64,000 nt of DNA from Flavobacteriaceae bacterium. GTDB lineage: Bacteria > Bacteroidota > Bacteroidia > Flavobacteriales > Flavobacteriaceae. Positions 18,300-27,569 of the stretch are shown one piece after another (position 1 is the first letter of the stretch; each line of letters begins with the position of its first letter). A program made the translations under genes and the position numbers. Where the stretch lies: positions 264,745-328,744 of the forward strand of contig JABSPK010000005.1 in the NCBI GenBank assembly GCA_013214065.1, written 5' to 3'. Under the pieces are notes generated by a model. That model did no database searches and had not been told where the DNA came from. It was given only the letters and a program-made list of their open reading frames with translations.

Positions 18300-19107
18300 T
18301 GTCGGTCTTCTTTTCTAAGTCGAGGACCTCTTGTCGGTTCCGGTTCTCGATGACATAGACGTTCTTCAAGTTCGCCATGTCATTGAACAATTTGACATCG
18401 ATATTGAAAAAGCTTCGGGCTTCGTTCAAATCGTATTTTTGGATGACGCCGATAGGAATGTTTTCAGGGAAGATGCTCGACATGGCCCCGGTCACGATGG
18501 TATCGCCGACATTGACGGGGACCAATCGCGGAATATCGACCAGTTGAACGACATCGAAACGGTCGGTATTCCATTCCAACGAACCGAAATAGTCGGTGTT
18601 CTTGATTTTAGCGTTGATACTCGATCGTGTATTCAAAATGCTTTGAACGGTCGCATAGTTCGTTGAGGTATTCTCGACGATCCCTAAAATTCCATCGGTT
18701 GTGATGACCCCCATATCTTGTTGGATTCCATGGCTCCTACCTTTGTTGATGGTCAGGTAATTGCGGGGTGAGGCGTAGCTGTTTTTAACGATGCGGGCAT
18801 TGATTACCGCATAGTCTTGTAGGCTGCTATCCAAGACCTCGTCGTTCACCACTTGGGCATTGAACAGCAAAACCCGAAGGCGTTCATTTTCTTCGACCAA
18901 TCTTTGGTTTTCCTCTTGGAGACCAAAATAATCCTTGATGTTGGTCGAGGTGTTATAAACACTACCGGTGACCCATTTGGAGGAGTTGAAGAACTTCGAT
19001 TGGTGGTAGGCGTGTGACCGAATGGTCAAAAACACGGCGATAAACAAAAGCCCAGAATAAAGGAATGCGTTCTTATAACTTAGAATGATGTTGATGATCC
19101 TTTGCAT
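18289..19107 (-). CDS. mreC: Rod-shape determining protein MreC
   Basis: A 272-residue bitopic protein: N-terminal membrane helix (about 12-28), a coiled coil around residues 60-85 (EENQRLVEENERLRVLL), then the beta-rich periplasmic domain with the conserved NKGRSHGI and MGVITTDGILGIV stretches. It links cytoplasmic MreB to the periplasmic elongation enzymes. It starts 56 bases after the mreB stop and overlaps mreD, in the classic gene order. Confidence 0.96.
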   Translation of the reverse strand: MQRIINIILSYKNAFLYSGLLFIAVFLTIRSHAYHQSKFFNSSKWVTGSVYNTSTNIKDYFGLQEENQRLVEENERLRVLLFNAQVVNDEVLDSSLQDYAVINARIVKNSYASPRNYLTINKGRSHGIQQDMGVITTDGILGIVENTSTNYATVQSILNTRSSINAKIKNTDYFGSLEWNTDRFDVVQLVDIPRLVPVNVGDTIVTGAMSSIFPENIPIGVIQKYDLNEARSFFNIDVKLFNDMANLKNVYVIENRNRQEVLDLEKKTDNAK

Positions 19108-19163
19108 TCCTGGTCTTGGTTTCCGGCACTATGTCAAAAAGGGTCCCGTGTTCGGTCTGGGAC

Positions 19164-20192
19164 TTATTTGATCAAGATATTTTTATAGCGCTCGAGGTTC
19201 TTTAACGTAATGCCCGTTCCACGTACAACGGCACGTAAAGGGTCTTCCGCGATATATACCGGAAGATCCGTTTTTTGTGAGAGTCGGCGATCCAAACCTC
19301 GGAGCATCGAACCACCCCCGGCAAGGTAAATCCCGGTATTATAAATATCGGCTGCCAATTCAGGTGGTGTTTGCGAAAGGGTTTCCATAACCGCATCCTC
19401 AACACGCAAGATACTTTTGTCTAGGGCTTTGGCGATTTCGCGGTAGGACACCTGCACCTGCTTGGGTTTTCCTGTCAAAAGATCGCGGCCCTGGATCAAT
19501 TTGTCGTCGGGCGGTGACTGCAGGTCTTCGGTCGCGGACCCGATGTCGATTTTGATGGCTTCCGCTGTGGTCTCCCCGACGTACAGGTTGTGTTGGGTAC
19601 GCATGTAATAGATGATGTCGTTGGTGAACACGTCACCCGCGATCTTGACCGATTTGTCACAGACGATTCCCCCTAGGGCGATTACCGCGATCTCAGTGGT
19701 ACCCCCTCCGATATCAACGATCATATTCCCTTTGGGCTGCATGATATCAAGACCGATACCGATGGCAGCGGCCATGGGTTCATGGATCAAATACACTTCC
19801 TTTCCGTTGACCCGTTCGGCTGATTCGCGAACGGCACGCATTTCAACTTCCGTAATTCCCGAAGGGATACAGATGACCATACGAAGGGCAGGTGGGAACC
19901 ACTTTTTCTTTAAGGCCGGGATGTTCTTGATGAACATGTTGATCATCTTTTCCGACGCATCGAAATCGGCGATTACCCCATCCTTCAAAGGTCGGATGGT
20001 CTTGATGTTTTCATGGGTCTTGCCCTGCATCATGTTGGCCTCGCGCCCGACGGCGATGATCTTACCCGAAATTCGATCACGGGCTACGATCGAAGGGCTG
20101 TCAACAACCACTTTGTCCAAATGTATGATGAGGGTATTGGCGGTACCGAGGTCAATGGCGATTTCCTCGGTCATGAAATCAAAAAATCCCAT
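19164..20192 (-). CDS. mreB: Actin-like cell-shape protein MreB
   Basis: A 342-residue actin homologue that forms membrane-associated filaments guiding peptidoglycan elongation. The phosphate-1 loop EIAIDLGTANTLI at the N-terminus, the IHEPMAAAIGIGLDI segment, phosphate-2 IVDIGGGTTEIAVI and the adenosine motif YLAGGGSMLRGLD are all present. First gene of the shape operon, with a perfect -7 box 41 bases upstream. Full length and highly typical. Confidence 0.98.
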   Translation of the reverse strand: MGFFDFMTEEIAIDLGTANTLIIHLDKVVVDSPSIVARDRISGKIIAVGREANMMQGKTHENIKTIRPLKDGVIADFDASEKMINMFIKNIPALKKKWFPPALRMVICIPSGITEVEMRAVRESAERVNGKEVYLIHEPMAAAIGIGLDIMQPKGNMIVDIGGGTTEIAVIALGGIVCDKSVKIAGDVFTNDIIYYMRTQHNLYVGETTAEAIKIDIGSATEDLQSPPDDKLIQGRDLLTGKPKQVQVSYREIAKALDKSILRVEDAVMETLSQTPPELAADIYNTGIYLAGGGSMLRGLDRRLSQKTDLPVYIAEDPLRAVVRGTGITLKNLERYKNILIK

Positions 20193-20232
20193 AAAAAGCG
20201 TTTACTATCGGATTAAAGGTAAATTTTATCGG

Positions 20233-20240
20233 CAAAAGTA
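20233..20240 (-). promoter_or_regulatory. -7 box of the mreBCD-mrdA-rodA operon
   Basis: Minus-strand TACTTTTG, a perfect TAnnTTTG match between purH and mreB; predicted start near 20226 gives a leader of roughly 34 bases. It implies the shape operon need not depend on purH transcription. Confidence 0.55.
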
Positions 20241-20247
20241 GGAAAAA

Positions 20248-21780
20248 TTAATGCTTAAAATGCCGAGTTCCCGTCATCACCATCGCCATTTCGTTTTCGT
20301 TGCAATAGTCGATACTCAATTGATCTTTAATGGAACCTCCAGGTTGGATGACACTCACCACCCCTGCTTGTTTTGCGATTTCAACACAATCGGGGAAGGG
20401 GAAGAAGGCATCGCTGGCCATCACAGCCCCTTGCAGGTCAAAATTGAACTGCCCGGCTTTGTGTATGGCTTGGTTCAAGGCATCTACCCTTGAAGTCTGC
20501 CCGGTGCCGCTGGCACAAAGCTGTTTGTTTTTGGCCAATACAATGGTGTTGCTCTTGGTGTGCTTACACAGTTTTGAGGCGAAGATCAGGTCTTCCAATT
20601 CTTCTGGGGTAGGTTGTTTGTCGGTGACATAGGTCAAATCGGCAACCGAATCGGTCTTGGCATCCTTTTCTTGTAACAAGGCGCCGTTCAAACAGGTGCG
20701 CACCAACATTTTCGGTAAGTCCACGGGTTTTTGTACCAACAAGATCCTGTTTTTCTTTCCTTTCAAGATAGGTAGGGCCGCTTCGCTGAACGAAGGGGCG
20801 ATGACCACTTCGCAAAACAGCTTGTGGATTTCCTCGGCCGTTTCGACATCGATCTCGGTATTCGATATTAAAATGCCCCCAAAGGCCGACACCGGATCAC
20901 CGGCCAAGGCATCGACATAGGCTTGGTAAATCGACCCACGGGTAGCCAAACCACATGCATTGTTGTGTTTTAATATGGCAAAGGTGGGGTCGTCATCCTT
21001 GAATTCCTCCATGAGATTCACCGCGGCATCGACATCCAATAGGTTGTTGTATGAAAGCTCTTTGCCGTGCAATTTGTCGAACATGGCTTCAAAATCACCA
21101 AAGAAAAACCCTTTTTGATGGGGGTTTTCGCCATAGCGCAATACTTTGCCTGTGGTTTCACTGACCTTCAAGGCCGGCAGTTCGTGATCTTGGTTGAAGT
21201 AGTTGAAGATCGCAGTGTCGTAATGCGATGAGATGTTAAAGGCCTTCGCGGCGAATTGTTTGCGTTGGGCCAAAGTAGTCGCTCCATGGCCTTCGTTCAA
21301 AATATCCAAGAACGATCCATAGTCTTCCATAGAGGAAACGCAGAGCACGTCCTTGAAATTTTTGGCCGCGGCGCGAATCAAGGATATCCCACCGATGTCG
21401 ATTTTTTCGATGATATCCTGTTCGGAAGCACCACTCGCCACCGTTTTCTCAAAGGGATAAAGGTCTACGATGACGATATCGATTTGGGGGATATCGAATT
21501 CTTTGAGCTGGGCCACATCCCCTTCATGGTCCTGTCGGTTCAAAATGCCCCCGAATACTTTGGGATGGAGCGTTTTGACCCTGCCCCCAAGAATCGAGGG
21601 GTAACTGGTCACCTCCTCTACCGGTACGACCGGTATGCCCAAGTCCGTAATGAATTTTTCGGTTCCGCCTGTGGAATACAGCGTGATGCCGAGTTCGTGT
21701 AATTTTTCAACAATGGGTCCCAAACCGTCTTTATGGAACACGGAAACTAAGGCCGAAGTGGCTTTTTTGGTGGATTGCAT
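20248..21780 (-). CDS. purH: Bifunctional AICAR transformylase / IMP cyclohydrolase
   Basis: Catalyses the last two steps of de novo purine synthesis. 510 residues, normal length. The N-terminal IMP cyclohydrolase domain shows ALVSVFHKDG, LYSTGGTEKFI and HPKVFGGIL; the C-terminal AICAR transformylase domain has LRYGENPHQKG, KHNNACGLA (the catalytic Lys-His) and ASDAFFPFPD. The start is supported by a -7 box 29 bases upstream. It lies upstream of mreB on the same strand. Confidence 0.98.
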   Translation of the reverse strand: MQSTKKATSALVSVFHKDGLGPIVEKLHELGITLYSTGGTEKFITDLGIPVVPVEEVTSYPSILGGRVKTLHPKVFGGILNRQDHEGDVAQLKEFDIPQIDIVIVDLYPFEKTVASGASEQDIIEKIDIGGISLIRAAAKNFKDVLCVSSMEDYGSFLDILNEGHGATTLAQRKQFAAKAFNISSHYDTAIFNYFNQDHELPALKVSETTGKVLRYGENPHQKGFFFGDFEAMFDKLHGKELSYNNLLDVDAAVNLMEEFKDDDPTFAILKHNNACGLATRGSIYQAYVDALAGDPVSAFGGILISNTEIDVETAEEIHKLFCEVVIAPSFSEAALPILKGKKNRILLVQKPVDLPKMLVRTCLNGALLQEKDAKTDSVADLTYVTDKQPTPEELEDLIFASKLCKHTKSNTIVLAKNKQLCASGTGQTSRVDALNQAIHKAGQFNFDLQGAVMASDAFFPFPDCVEIAKQAGVVSVIQPGGSIKDQLSIDYCNENEMAMVMTGTRHFKH

Positions 21781-21808
21781 AGGTATTTGAGCTGCGAAAA
21801 TTAAGCTT

Positions 21809-21816
21809 CAAAAATA
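21809..21816 (-). promoter_or_regulatory. -7 box of purH
   Basis: Minus-strand TATTTTTG, perfect TAnnTTTG, 28 bases before the purH start. No good -33 TTG at standard spacing. Confidence 0.5.
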
Positions 21817-21868
21817 CCCTTTTTAACAGGATGGTTCATAGGGGGTTATCAACAAAAACGGTAAAGTT

Positions 21869-22321
21869 TTAAAGAATTCCCGCGACTTGTTGGTTTACGA
21901 ATTCCAAGAATCGTTCGTCTTCACTGGAAAAGGGATCCGGGGTATTCGAATCGATATCGATTTGGCCGATGTTCTCCCCGTTTTTGAAGAGGGGCACCAC
22001 AATTTCCGATTTTACCGTCAGGCTGCAAGCGATGTAGTTGTCTTGGGCCTGAACATCCGGCACCACGAAATTTTCATTGCTTTCCGCCACCTGTCCACAA
22101 ATTCCCTTTCCAAATGGAATGATGTCATGATCAGTAGGTTCACCAGCGTACGGACCTAATTTCAATTCCCTTTTATCCCCGTTTTTGAAATAGAATCCGA
22201 CCCAATCGTAATAGGCTACGGACTTTCTCAAGGTATCGCAGATTTGCTGCATTTTCTCGGTAGCGGAATGCTTGGGATCCGCGATTATGGTTTCGATCTC
22301 TGGTTTTAAGGATGCGAACAT
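21869..22321 (-). CDS. GAF-domain protein, probable free methionine-(R)-sulfoxide reductase
   Basis: A 150-residue single GAF domain of the fRMsr (YebR-like) type, which reduces free methionine-R-sulfoxide in the cytosol. Matching segments are YDWVGFYF, IPFGKGICGQVA with Cys75, the DVQAQDNYIACS stretch with Cys99 (the usual catalytic position), and SEIVVPL. The extra N-terminal-side cysteine of the E. coli enzyme is absent, the equivalent stretch reading PTDHDIIPF. So one resolving cysteine is missing or replaced by Cys75. It could alternatively be a ligand-binding GAF protein. It stands alone between purH and the large exported protein. Confidence 0.8.
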   Translation of the reverse strand: MFASLKPEIETIIADPKHSATEKMQQICDTLRKSVAYYDWVGFYFKNGDKRELKLGPYAGEPTDHDIIPFGKGICGQVAESNENFVVPDVQAQDNYIACSLTVKSEIVVPLFKNGENIGQIDIDSNTPDPFSSEDERFLEFVNQQVAGIL

Positions 22322-22382
22322 TTGGAGTTTGTTAATTCACGTCAAAAGTCGGAAATAAGTACGAAAACTATCAACGCCCGGA

Positions 22383-24707
22383 TCAATTTATTGCGAGGGT
22401 GATGTCTTGTGACGAGATGGTCCCTGATTCCGTGAACCCTTCAATGATGATCCGTATACCATCTTGATTGTCACGCGGCACTGTAATGGGTTGCGAATGG
22501 TTGTCCAACCAATACCAACCCAGAATTCCGAAATGTTCAAAAGCCAGGCCATCAGTGATATAATGCTGCCGTTTGAATGGAACGTGTTCGTAAAACCCTT
22601 TTTCCATGACCAATGCTTTGCTGGTCGATCCGCGCACGTTCTCGGTTCGGTTTTTATAGGCCTCATTGGTAAAAACGACCATGAGGAACGAACAACTGGT
22701 CGGTCGGTCGATATAGATTTCATCAATATATTCCATGGCCAGGTTTTCATAGGGGTCGGTATAGGCCGAGTAAATCCCATCGATCATCACAGCCGGAAAT
22801 ACATACCCACAACGGTTTGAGGACTTCCCCAAACTGATCGATCCCGCCCTTCTCGTATCGGGAAACCCGACAGGAACGGCCAATGGGGCAAAACCTTCCT
22901 TTAGCAACATTTCGCGCAAGGTTTTCATGCCTATAGAACTATCGACCTTGACCCCGAAAAAGGTCTTGAAGTATTTTTGGTACTTCAATTTTTTGGCGCT
23001 CAGGGTTACCCCTTCCAGTTGTTGTAGGTTGGGGTCGTTCGCATTCAAGGAGGTGGGTGTGGCAGAGTCGGGGTTTGACGCTGTTTGCACCACCTCTTCG
23101 GTGGAGAAACGATGTCTGAATTTGTCGATTCCAGGCTGGATGCTATAGTTGAATTTTGCCTGATGGGGTTTGCCATCGTTTCCGATGAGCGAAAAGTTGA
23201 GTGTACTGCCTTCCTTAAAACTGATATCCTTGAAGGTAAATCGGCCATTGCTCACGGAACTGTTCCGAAACAGTTCGTTCGATTTTGAATACAATAAAAC
23301 GCTTTCCGGAACGACTTTCTTCGATACCGGTTCAACGACCCCTAGGATGCCTCCTGTCACGTAATTTTCATTCGGGATTCGGAGGTTGTCGTTAAAGATG
23401 TTGCGCCAGTCGTACTTCGCTTTGGCAAACAAGGTAAGATCGTCGGTACGGTTATCCAAACCAGGAATTCCTGCCACCGCAGTCCATAAATGGGTCCACT
23501 GTGCCCCTTTGAAATAAGGTTCGAGCTGTAGGGCGAAAAATGCGTTTTTTCGAAATCGTTGGGCTTGGGTGCCACTAGGGAGTACCGATAAACTCAAAGA
23601 TCCCTTTCGCATACTGAGAGCGATACGAATCGAATCTTGGTTTAAACCTTCCAATGCGGTTTCCATTACCGTATTTTTTTCTTTCTGTTGGAAGAACAAG
23701 CGTTCGGTCCACACCTTTTTTTCGGCGTCGATGACTGTCAAGGCGTTCATTCCTTGAAACAAGACGTCGTAGGCAAGTTTGAACCGGTAGTTTCCGGATG
23801 CACCGTTTTCGGGAAAAGGGAAATCCAAGAGCTTATTGTCCTTATGGAGATAAAGCCTGAGGGGAGCTCGTTCGTTTCGAGCTCTGCGGTCGGTCAATTG
23901 CACGATCAGTTCTTCGGTTTTAGGATTGCGGTGCAATGAGATGGCCACTCCGTATTCCGAAACTTCGGGCAAGGGTTGGCGCAGGATGCTATCCCCCAAA
24001 TCCGCTATCAGAACATAGGCGTTTCCTTCTTTGGGAATGAAGTTGAAAGGGATCAAGGAGCGACTCGCCACCGCTGGTTTTAGGATCAGTTCCCCTTGTG
24101 CATTCCGAACTTCCAGGCTTTTCGGGCGAAGCGATTGTCCTTGAACATCGGTAATCCGAACCATGCATTTGGCCATGGTTCCGGCTACCAATTGCCCACC
24201 TTCAGCAACGATGGCTATTTGCGGCTGTGGACTCCGCTTTTGATAAGCATAGTCCAAAGGGTCTAGATTAAAATCTTGTTGTACCCGAATCGGGTAAATC
24301 GAGCTGTCGTCTTCTTCGAAACCCTGCATGTTGGCCGTATAGGCTTGTAAAAAATACAAACCCGAAGGTAAGGAGGGTGAAAGAACGATATCGCCTTTGC
24401 CATGGCCGTTTCGGCTCAAGATGATGCGTTGATCGATTCGTTTTCCGCTCTCGGTCAGTAGATCGATATAGACGTACTCCTCGTTCCTGCTCGGAAAATC
24501 AAGGGTTTGGTTGAACAGATAGGTGCTGAACCAAATGCGTTCGCCCCCGTTAAAGACGGTTTTGTTCAGATGCACATGCACACTTTTCCGGTCTGTTTTG
24601 AAATAGTCATGGTAGGCATCCGCGACACCCTGGTCCAAGGTCGAATCGCGTTGGGCGATCGTACTCCACGAAGCTAGAAAGACCAAGATCGGCAGCAGCT
24701 GTTTCAT
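22383..24707 (-). CDS. Large exported protein: macroglobulin-like domains plus a TonB-plug-like C-terminus
   Basis: 774 residues with a signal peptide (about 1-18, ending STIAQ). The N-terminal half resembles alpha-2-macroglobulin MG2-type domains: VHVHLNKTVFNGGERIWF, then LPSGLYFLQAYTANMQG, a pattern seen in Bacteroidota cell-surface proteins. A second region is Ig-like (VEPVSKKVVPESVLLY...). The C-terminal about 200 residues contain PAVMIDGIYSAY and MEYIDEIYIDR, which look like the plug domain of a TonB-dependent receptor, yet no beta-barrel follows. I recognise a family of this build in Flavobacteria but know no function. It is transcribed divergently from the metal module at 24830. Confidence 0.75.
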   Translation of the reverse strand: MKQLLPILVFLASWSTIAQRDSTLDQGVADAYHDYFKTDRKSVHVHLNKTVFNGGERIWFSTYLFNQTLDFPSRNEEYVYIDLLTESGKRIDQRIILSRNGHGKGDIVLSPSLPSGLYFLQAYTANMQGFEEDDSSIYPIRVQQDFNLDPLDYAYQKRSPQPQIAIVAEGGQLVAGTMAKCMVRITDVQGQSLRPKSLEVRNAQGELILKPAVASRSLIPFNFIPKEGNAYVLIADLGDSILRQPLPEVSEYGVAISLHRNPKTEELIVQLTDRRARNERAPLRLYLHKDNKLLDFPFPENGASGNYRFKLAYDVLFQGMNALTVIDAEKKVWTERLFFQQKEKNTVMETALEGLNQDSIRIALSMRKGSLSLSVLPSGTQAQRFRKNAFFALQLEPYFKGAQWTHLWTAVAGIPGLDNRTDDLTLFAKAKYDWRNIFNDNLRIPNENYVTGGILGVVEPVSKKVVPESVLLYSKSNELFRNSSVSNGRFTFKDISFKEGSTLNFSLIGNDGKPHQAKFNYSIQPGIDKFRHRFSTEEVVQTASNPDSATPTSLNANDPNLQQLEGVTLSAKKLKYQKYFKTFFGVKVDSSIGMKTLREMLLKEGFAPLAVPVGFPDTRRAGSISLGKSSNRCGYVFPAVMIDGIYSAYTDPYENLAMEYIDEIYIDRPTSCSFLMVVFTNEAYKNRTENVRGSTSKALVMEKGFYEHVPFKRQHYITDGLAFEHFGILGWYWLDNHSQPITVPRDNQDGIRIIIEGFTESGTISSQDITLAIN

Positions 24708-24816
24708 CCCCTTAAAATAAGGAATAATCCGTTGTGTTTTGAGGAATCAGCCTAAAGGAATTCTTAAAGTTGGGTTAAGGAAATTGCCTTTTTTAAGGCT
24801 CAAAATCAGGATTTTG

Positions 24817-24824
24817 TACCTTTG
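24817..24824 (+). promoter_or_regulatory. -7 box immediately before the metal-module first gene
   Basis: TACCTTTG, a perfect TAnnTTTG match. Its 3' end is only 5 bases from the ATG at 24830, so transcription would begin at or next to the start codon, giving a leaderless or nearly leaderless message. Confidence 0.45.
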
Positions 24825-24829
24825 TAGCT

Positions 24830-25240
24830 ATGAACGAAAGGTTGCGACAGATCGTATCCCCATTTTTGGCCCTATTGGTGCTGCTATCGACGGTTTCATG
24901 GTCGGTTGAAAAGCATCTGTGTATGGGTCGGGTCACGGACATCGCTTTTTTTCACCATGCCGATAGTTGTGGTATGGAGGAAGGAATGGAGGCCATGGGC
25001 CTAGCGACGGATGCCATGGATTGTTGTGACGATGAGGCGTTTACTATAGAAGGTCAAGATGACCTAAAGATTACATGGGAAGACCTCAGTGGGGAACAGC
25101 AGACCTTCGTTACCGTTTTTGGTCAGGTTTTTCTATTGCAACTGCACTTGGCTTCAGAACAGGTGATTGCAAAGACCGACTATCCCCCTCCATTGTTGGT
25201 CTATAATCTACAACTCCTACACGAGGTCTATTTGATTTGA
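24830..25240 (+). CDS. HYC_CC_PP-type small exported protein
   Basis: A 136-residue protein with an N-terminal signal/anchor (about 8-25) and the three landmarks of the family: a His-x-Cys motif (HLC, residues 29-31), a Cys-Cys pair (65-66, in MDCCDDE) and a proline-rich YPPPLLVYN near the C-terminus. Such proteins are found in Bacteroidota next to TonB-dependent receptors and heavy-metal proteins; their function is unknown, but the His/Cys/Met-rich centre (HHADSCGMEEGMEAMG) suggests metal handling outside the inner membrane. First gene of a five-gene metal module. Confidence 0.85.
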   Translation: MNERLRQIVSPFLALLVLLSTVSWSVEKHLCMGRVTDIAFFHHADSCGMEEGMEAMGLATDAMDCCDDEAFTIEGQDDLKITWEDLSGEQQTFVTVFGQVFLLQLHLASEQVIAKTDYPPPLLVYNLQLLHEVYLI

Positions 25241-25309
25241 TCGGGTGCCCATAGACGCCGTATCTACGGCGATGTGCTAGAGTACCCTATGTTCAATTCA
25301 AATACAACA

Positions 25310-27553
25310 ATGAAAAAAATCCTAGGCTTTCTTATTGCCTTACAAATAAGTGCCTTCACGGTCGATGCCCAGCAGAAAATCGAGGGTATGGTCATGGAGG
25401 CGAACGATGCCGGCAAGCATATCGGCTTGGCCGGGGCCAATGTATATTGGTTGGATTCCCCAATCGGTACCATTACCAATGATGAAGGCCTGTTCTCGAT
25501 CCCTTACAGCAAGGAATACGATCGACTGGTCATTAGTTTCGTTGGTTTCGAGACCGATACCTTGACCATCGAAAGTCCGAGAATGGTGCACCATTGGTTG
25601 CGTCCTTCGAATCAGCTTGATGAAGTGGTGGTCGAAAAAGAACGCGATGCGTTACAAAAGACCTTTTTGAGTTCCCAAAACGTAGTAACGATCAATAGTG
25701 CCGAACTCTTGAAAGCTGCCTGCTGCAACCTATCGGAAAGTTTTGAGACCAACCCGGCCATCGATGTGAATTTCAACGATGCCTTGACCGGGACCAAGCA
25801 AATCCAAATGCTCGGGTTGACCAGTCCGTACTTGCTGATCACCCAAGAGAATATTCCCATGGTACGTGGGGCCTCCCAGATTTACGGCCTCACTTTTACG
25901 CCTGGCACTTGGGTAGAGAGCATCCAGATTACCAAAGGTGCCGGAAGCGTGATCAACGGTTTTGAAAGCATTTCTGGGCAGATCAATACCGAATTGGTCA
26001 AACCGTTCACCGACACCCCGATTTTCGTAAACGGCTATGCCAACTTAAACGGGCGTTTGGAGTTGAATGCGCACTTCAACAAGGACTTGTCCGATAAATG
26101 GAGTACGGGCCTATACTTGCACGGAAACCAACGCACGGTCGAAGTCGATAACAATGACGATGGCTTTTTGGATGTGCCCTTGGCCGACCAGATCAACATC
26201 CAGAACCGCTGGCAGTTCCAAGATGCCGAGAAGGGGTGGATCGGTTTTTTGAATCTGCGGTTCTTGAATGATGAAAAACAGGCCGGGCAGACCCTATTCA
26301 ATCCGGATACCGATCGTTTTACGATCAATGCTTGGGGTAGCGAAATCGATACCCGAAGGTATGATGCCTCCGTAAAATTGGGGTATGTGTTCCCTGAACT
26401 TCCTTTTCAAAGTGTCGGATTCCAGGCGGCCTACAGCAACCATCGACAAGAATCGTACTTTGGGTTCAATCGCTATGATATCGATCATGAGAGCCTGTAT
26501 TCCAATTTAATATTCAATTCCATCATCGGCAATACCAAGCATAAATTTAAAACCGGCTTTTCCTTAACATATGATAGCTATGATGAGCTAGCGAACAATG
26601 TAATCTACCAGCGGGTCGATAATTCAGCAGGGGCCTTTTTTGAATACAGTTTTGATGACTTGGACAAGGTGAGCCTTACGGCTGGGCTTCGGGTCGATTC
26701 ACATAACCGTATCGGGGAATTCGTAACCCCGCGTTTCCACATTCGGTATACCCCGTGGGAATTGGGAAGCTTACGCGGATCTTTCGGAATCGGGCGTCGG
26801 GTACCCAACTTTTTTGCCGAGAACCAACAACTGTTCGGTTCTGCCCGTTCGATTCAATTGGTGGGCAATGGCGGCAATGTGTATGGGCTCGATGCAGAGA
26901 AGGCCACCAATTTCGGCATCAGTTTTTTGCAGGGCTTCAACCTCTTCGATCGCCCAGGTAACATATCAGTTGATTTTTACCGTACTGATTTCGAAAACCA
27001 GGTGGTGGTCGATTGGGAAAACCCAAGGGAAATCCTTTTCACGAATTTGGATGGGGACAGTTATGCCAACAGCTTGCAAATCGAGTTGAACCATGAGATC
27101 TTACCTAAGTTGGAGGCGCGTGCCGCCTACAAATTCTATGATGTCAAGACCCAGTATCAAACCGGGTTGCTGCAGCGGCCCTTGACCGCGCGTAACCGGT
27201 TCTTTGCGAATTTAGGGTATGAAACGGAAGTAACGGATAAGGATTCCCAATGGCGTTTCGACTATACCTTGCATGTGGTTGGGCCGCAACGGCTACCCAG
27301 CACCGCTGCCAATCCGATCCCCTTTCAATTGGGTGATTTTTCGGCAGGGTATTCTTTGATGAACGCCCAGGTAACCAAGGTATTTTCGAAAAAGTTCGAG
27401 GTCTACCTGGGGGGAGAGAACCTGACCGCCGAACGGCAACAAGGTCCGGTACTGAGTGCGGGTAACCCTTTTAGCGAGAATTTTGATACCAGCTTTGTGT
27501 ATGCCCCCATTTTAGGGCGGATGATCTATGCCGGTTTCCGATTTAAATCTTAA
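25310..27553 (+). CDS. TonB-dependent receptor, probable metal (copper) type
   Basis: About 747 residues, outer membrane. Signal peptide (MKKILGFLIALQISAFTVDA), then a carboxypeptidase-regulatory-like domain (GLAGANVYWLDSPIGTITNDEG), a plug (VTINSAELLKAACCN, with Cys138-Cys139) and a 22-strand-type barrel ending in an aromatic strand (GRMIYAGFRFKS). The Cys-Cys in the plug is unusual for receptors in general and fits metal-ion transport. The ATG at 25310 is chosen over a GTG at 25274 because it begins the signal peptide. It sits inside the module between the HYC_CC_PP protein and the heavy-metal-associated protein; copper is a context guess and mercury or another soft metal cannot be excluded. 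Confidence 0.88.
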   Translation: MKKILGFLIALQISAFTVDAQQKIEGMVMEANDAGKHIGLAGANVYWLDSPIGTITNDEGLFSIPYSKEYDRLVISFVGFETDTLTIESPRMVHHWLRPSNQLDEVVVEKERDALQKTFLSSQNVVTINSAELLKAACCNLSESFETNPAIDVNFNDALTGTKQIQMLGLTSPYLLITQENIPMVRGASQIYGLTFTPGTWVESIQITKGAGSVINGFESISGQINTELVKPFTDTPIFVNGYANLNGRLELNAHFNKDLSDKWSTGLYLHGNQRTVEVDNNDDGFLDVPLADQINIQNRWQFQDAEKGWIGFLNLRFLNDEKQAGQTLFNPDTDRFTINAWGSEIDTRRYDASVKLGYVFPELPFQSVGFQAAYSNHRQESYFGFNRYDIDHESLYSNLIFNSIIGNTKHKFKTGFSLTYDSYDELANNVIYQRVDNSAGAFFEYSFDDLDKVSLTAGLRVDSHNRIGEFVTPRFHIRYTPWELGSLRGSFGIGRRVPNFFAENQQLFGSARSIQLVGNGGNVYGLDAEKATNFGISFLQGFNLFDRPGNISVDFYRTDFENQVVVDWENPREILFTNLDGDSYANSLQIELNHEILPKLEARAAYKFYDVKTQYQTGLLQRPLTARNRFFANLGYETEVTDKDSQWRFDYTLHVVGPQRLPSTAANPIPFQLGDFSAGYSLMNAQVTKVFSKKFEVYLGGENLTAERQQGPVLSAGNPFSENFDTSFVYAPILGRMIYAGFRFKS

Positions 27554-27569
27554 TTTAATACTAGTAGTA

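Noticed and set aside
22388..22780. Minus-strand frame overlapping the end of the large exported protein
   Set aside because: Same strand, other frame; composition is that of a shadow and the main gene is continuous there.
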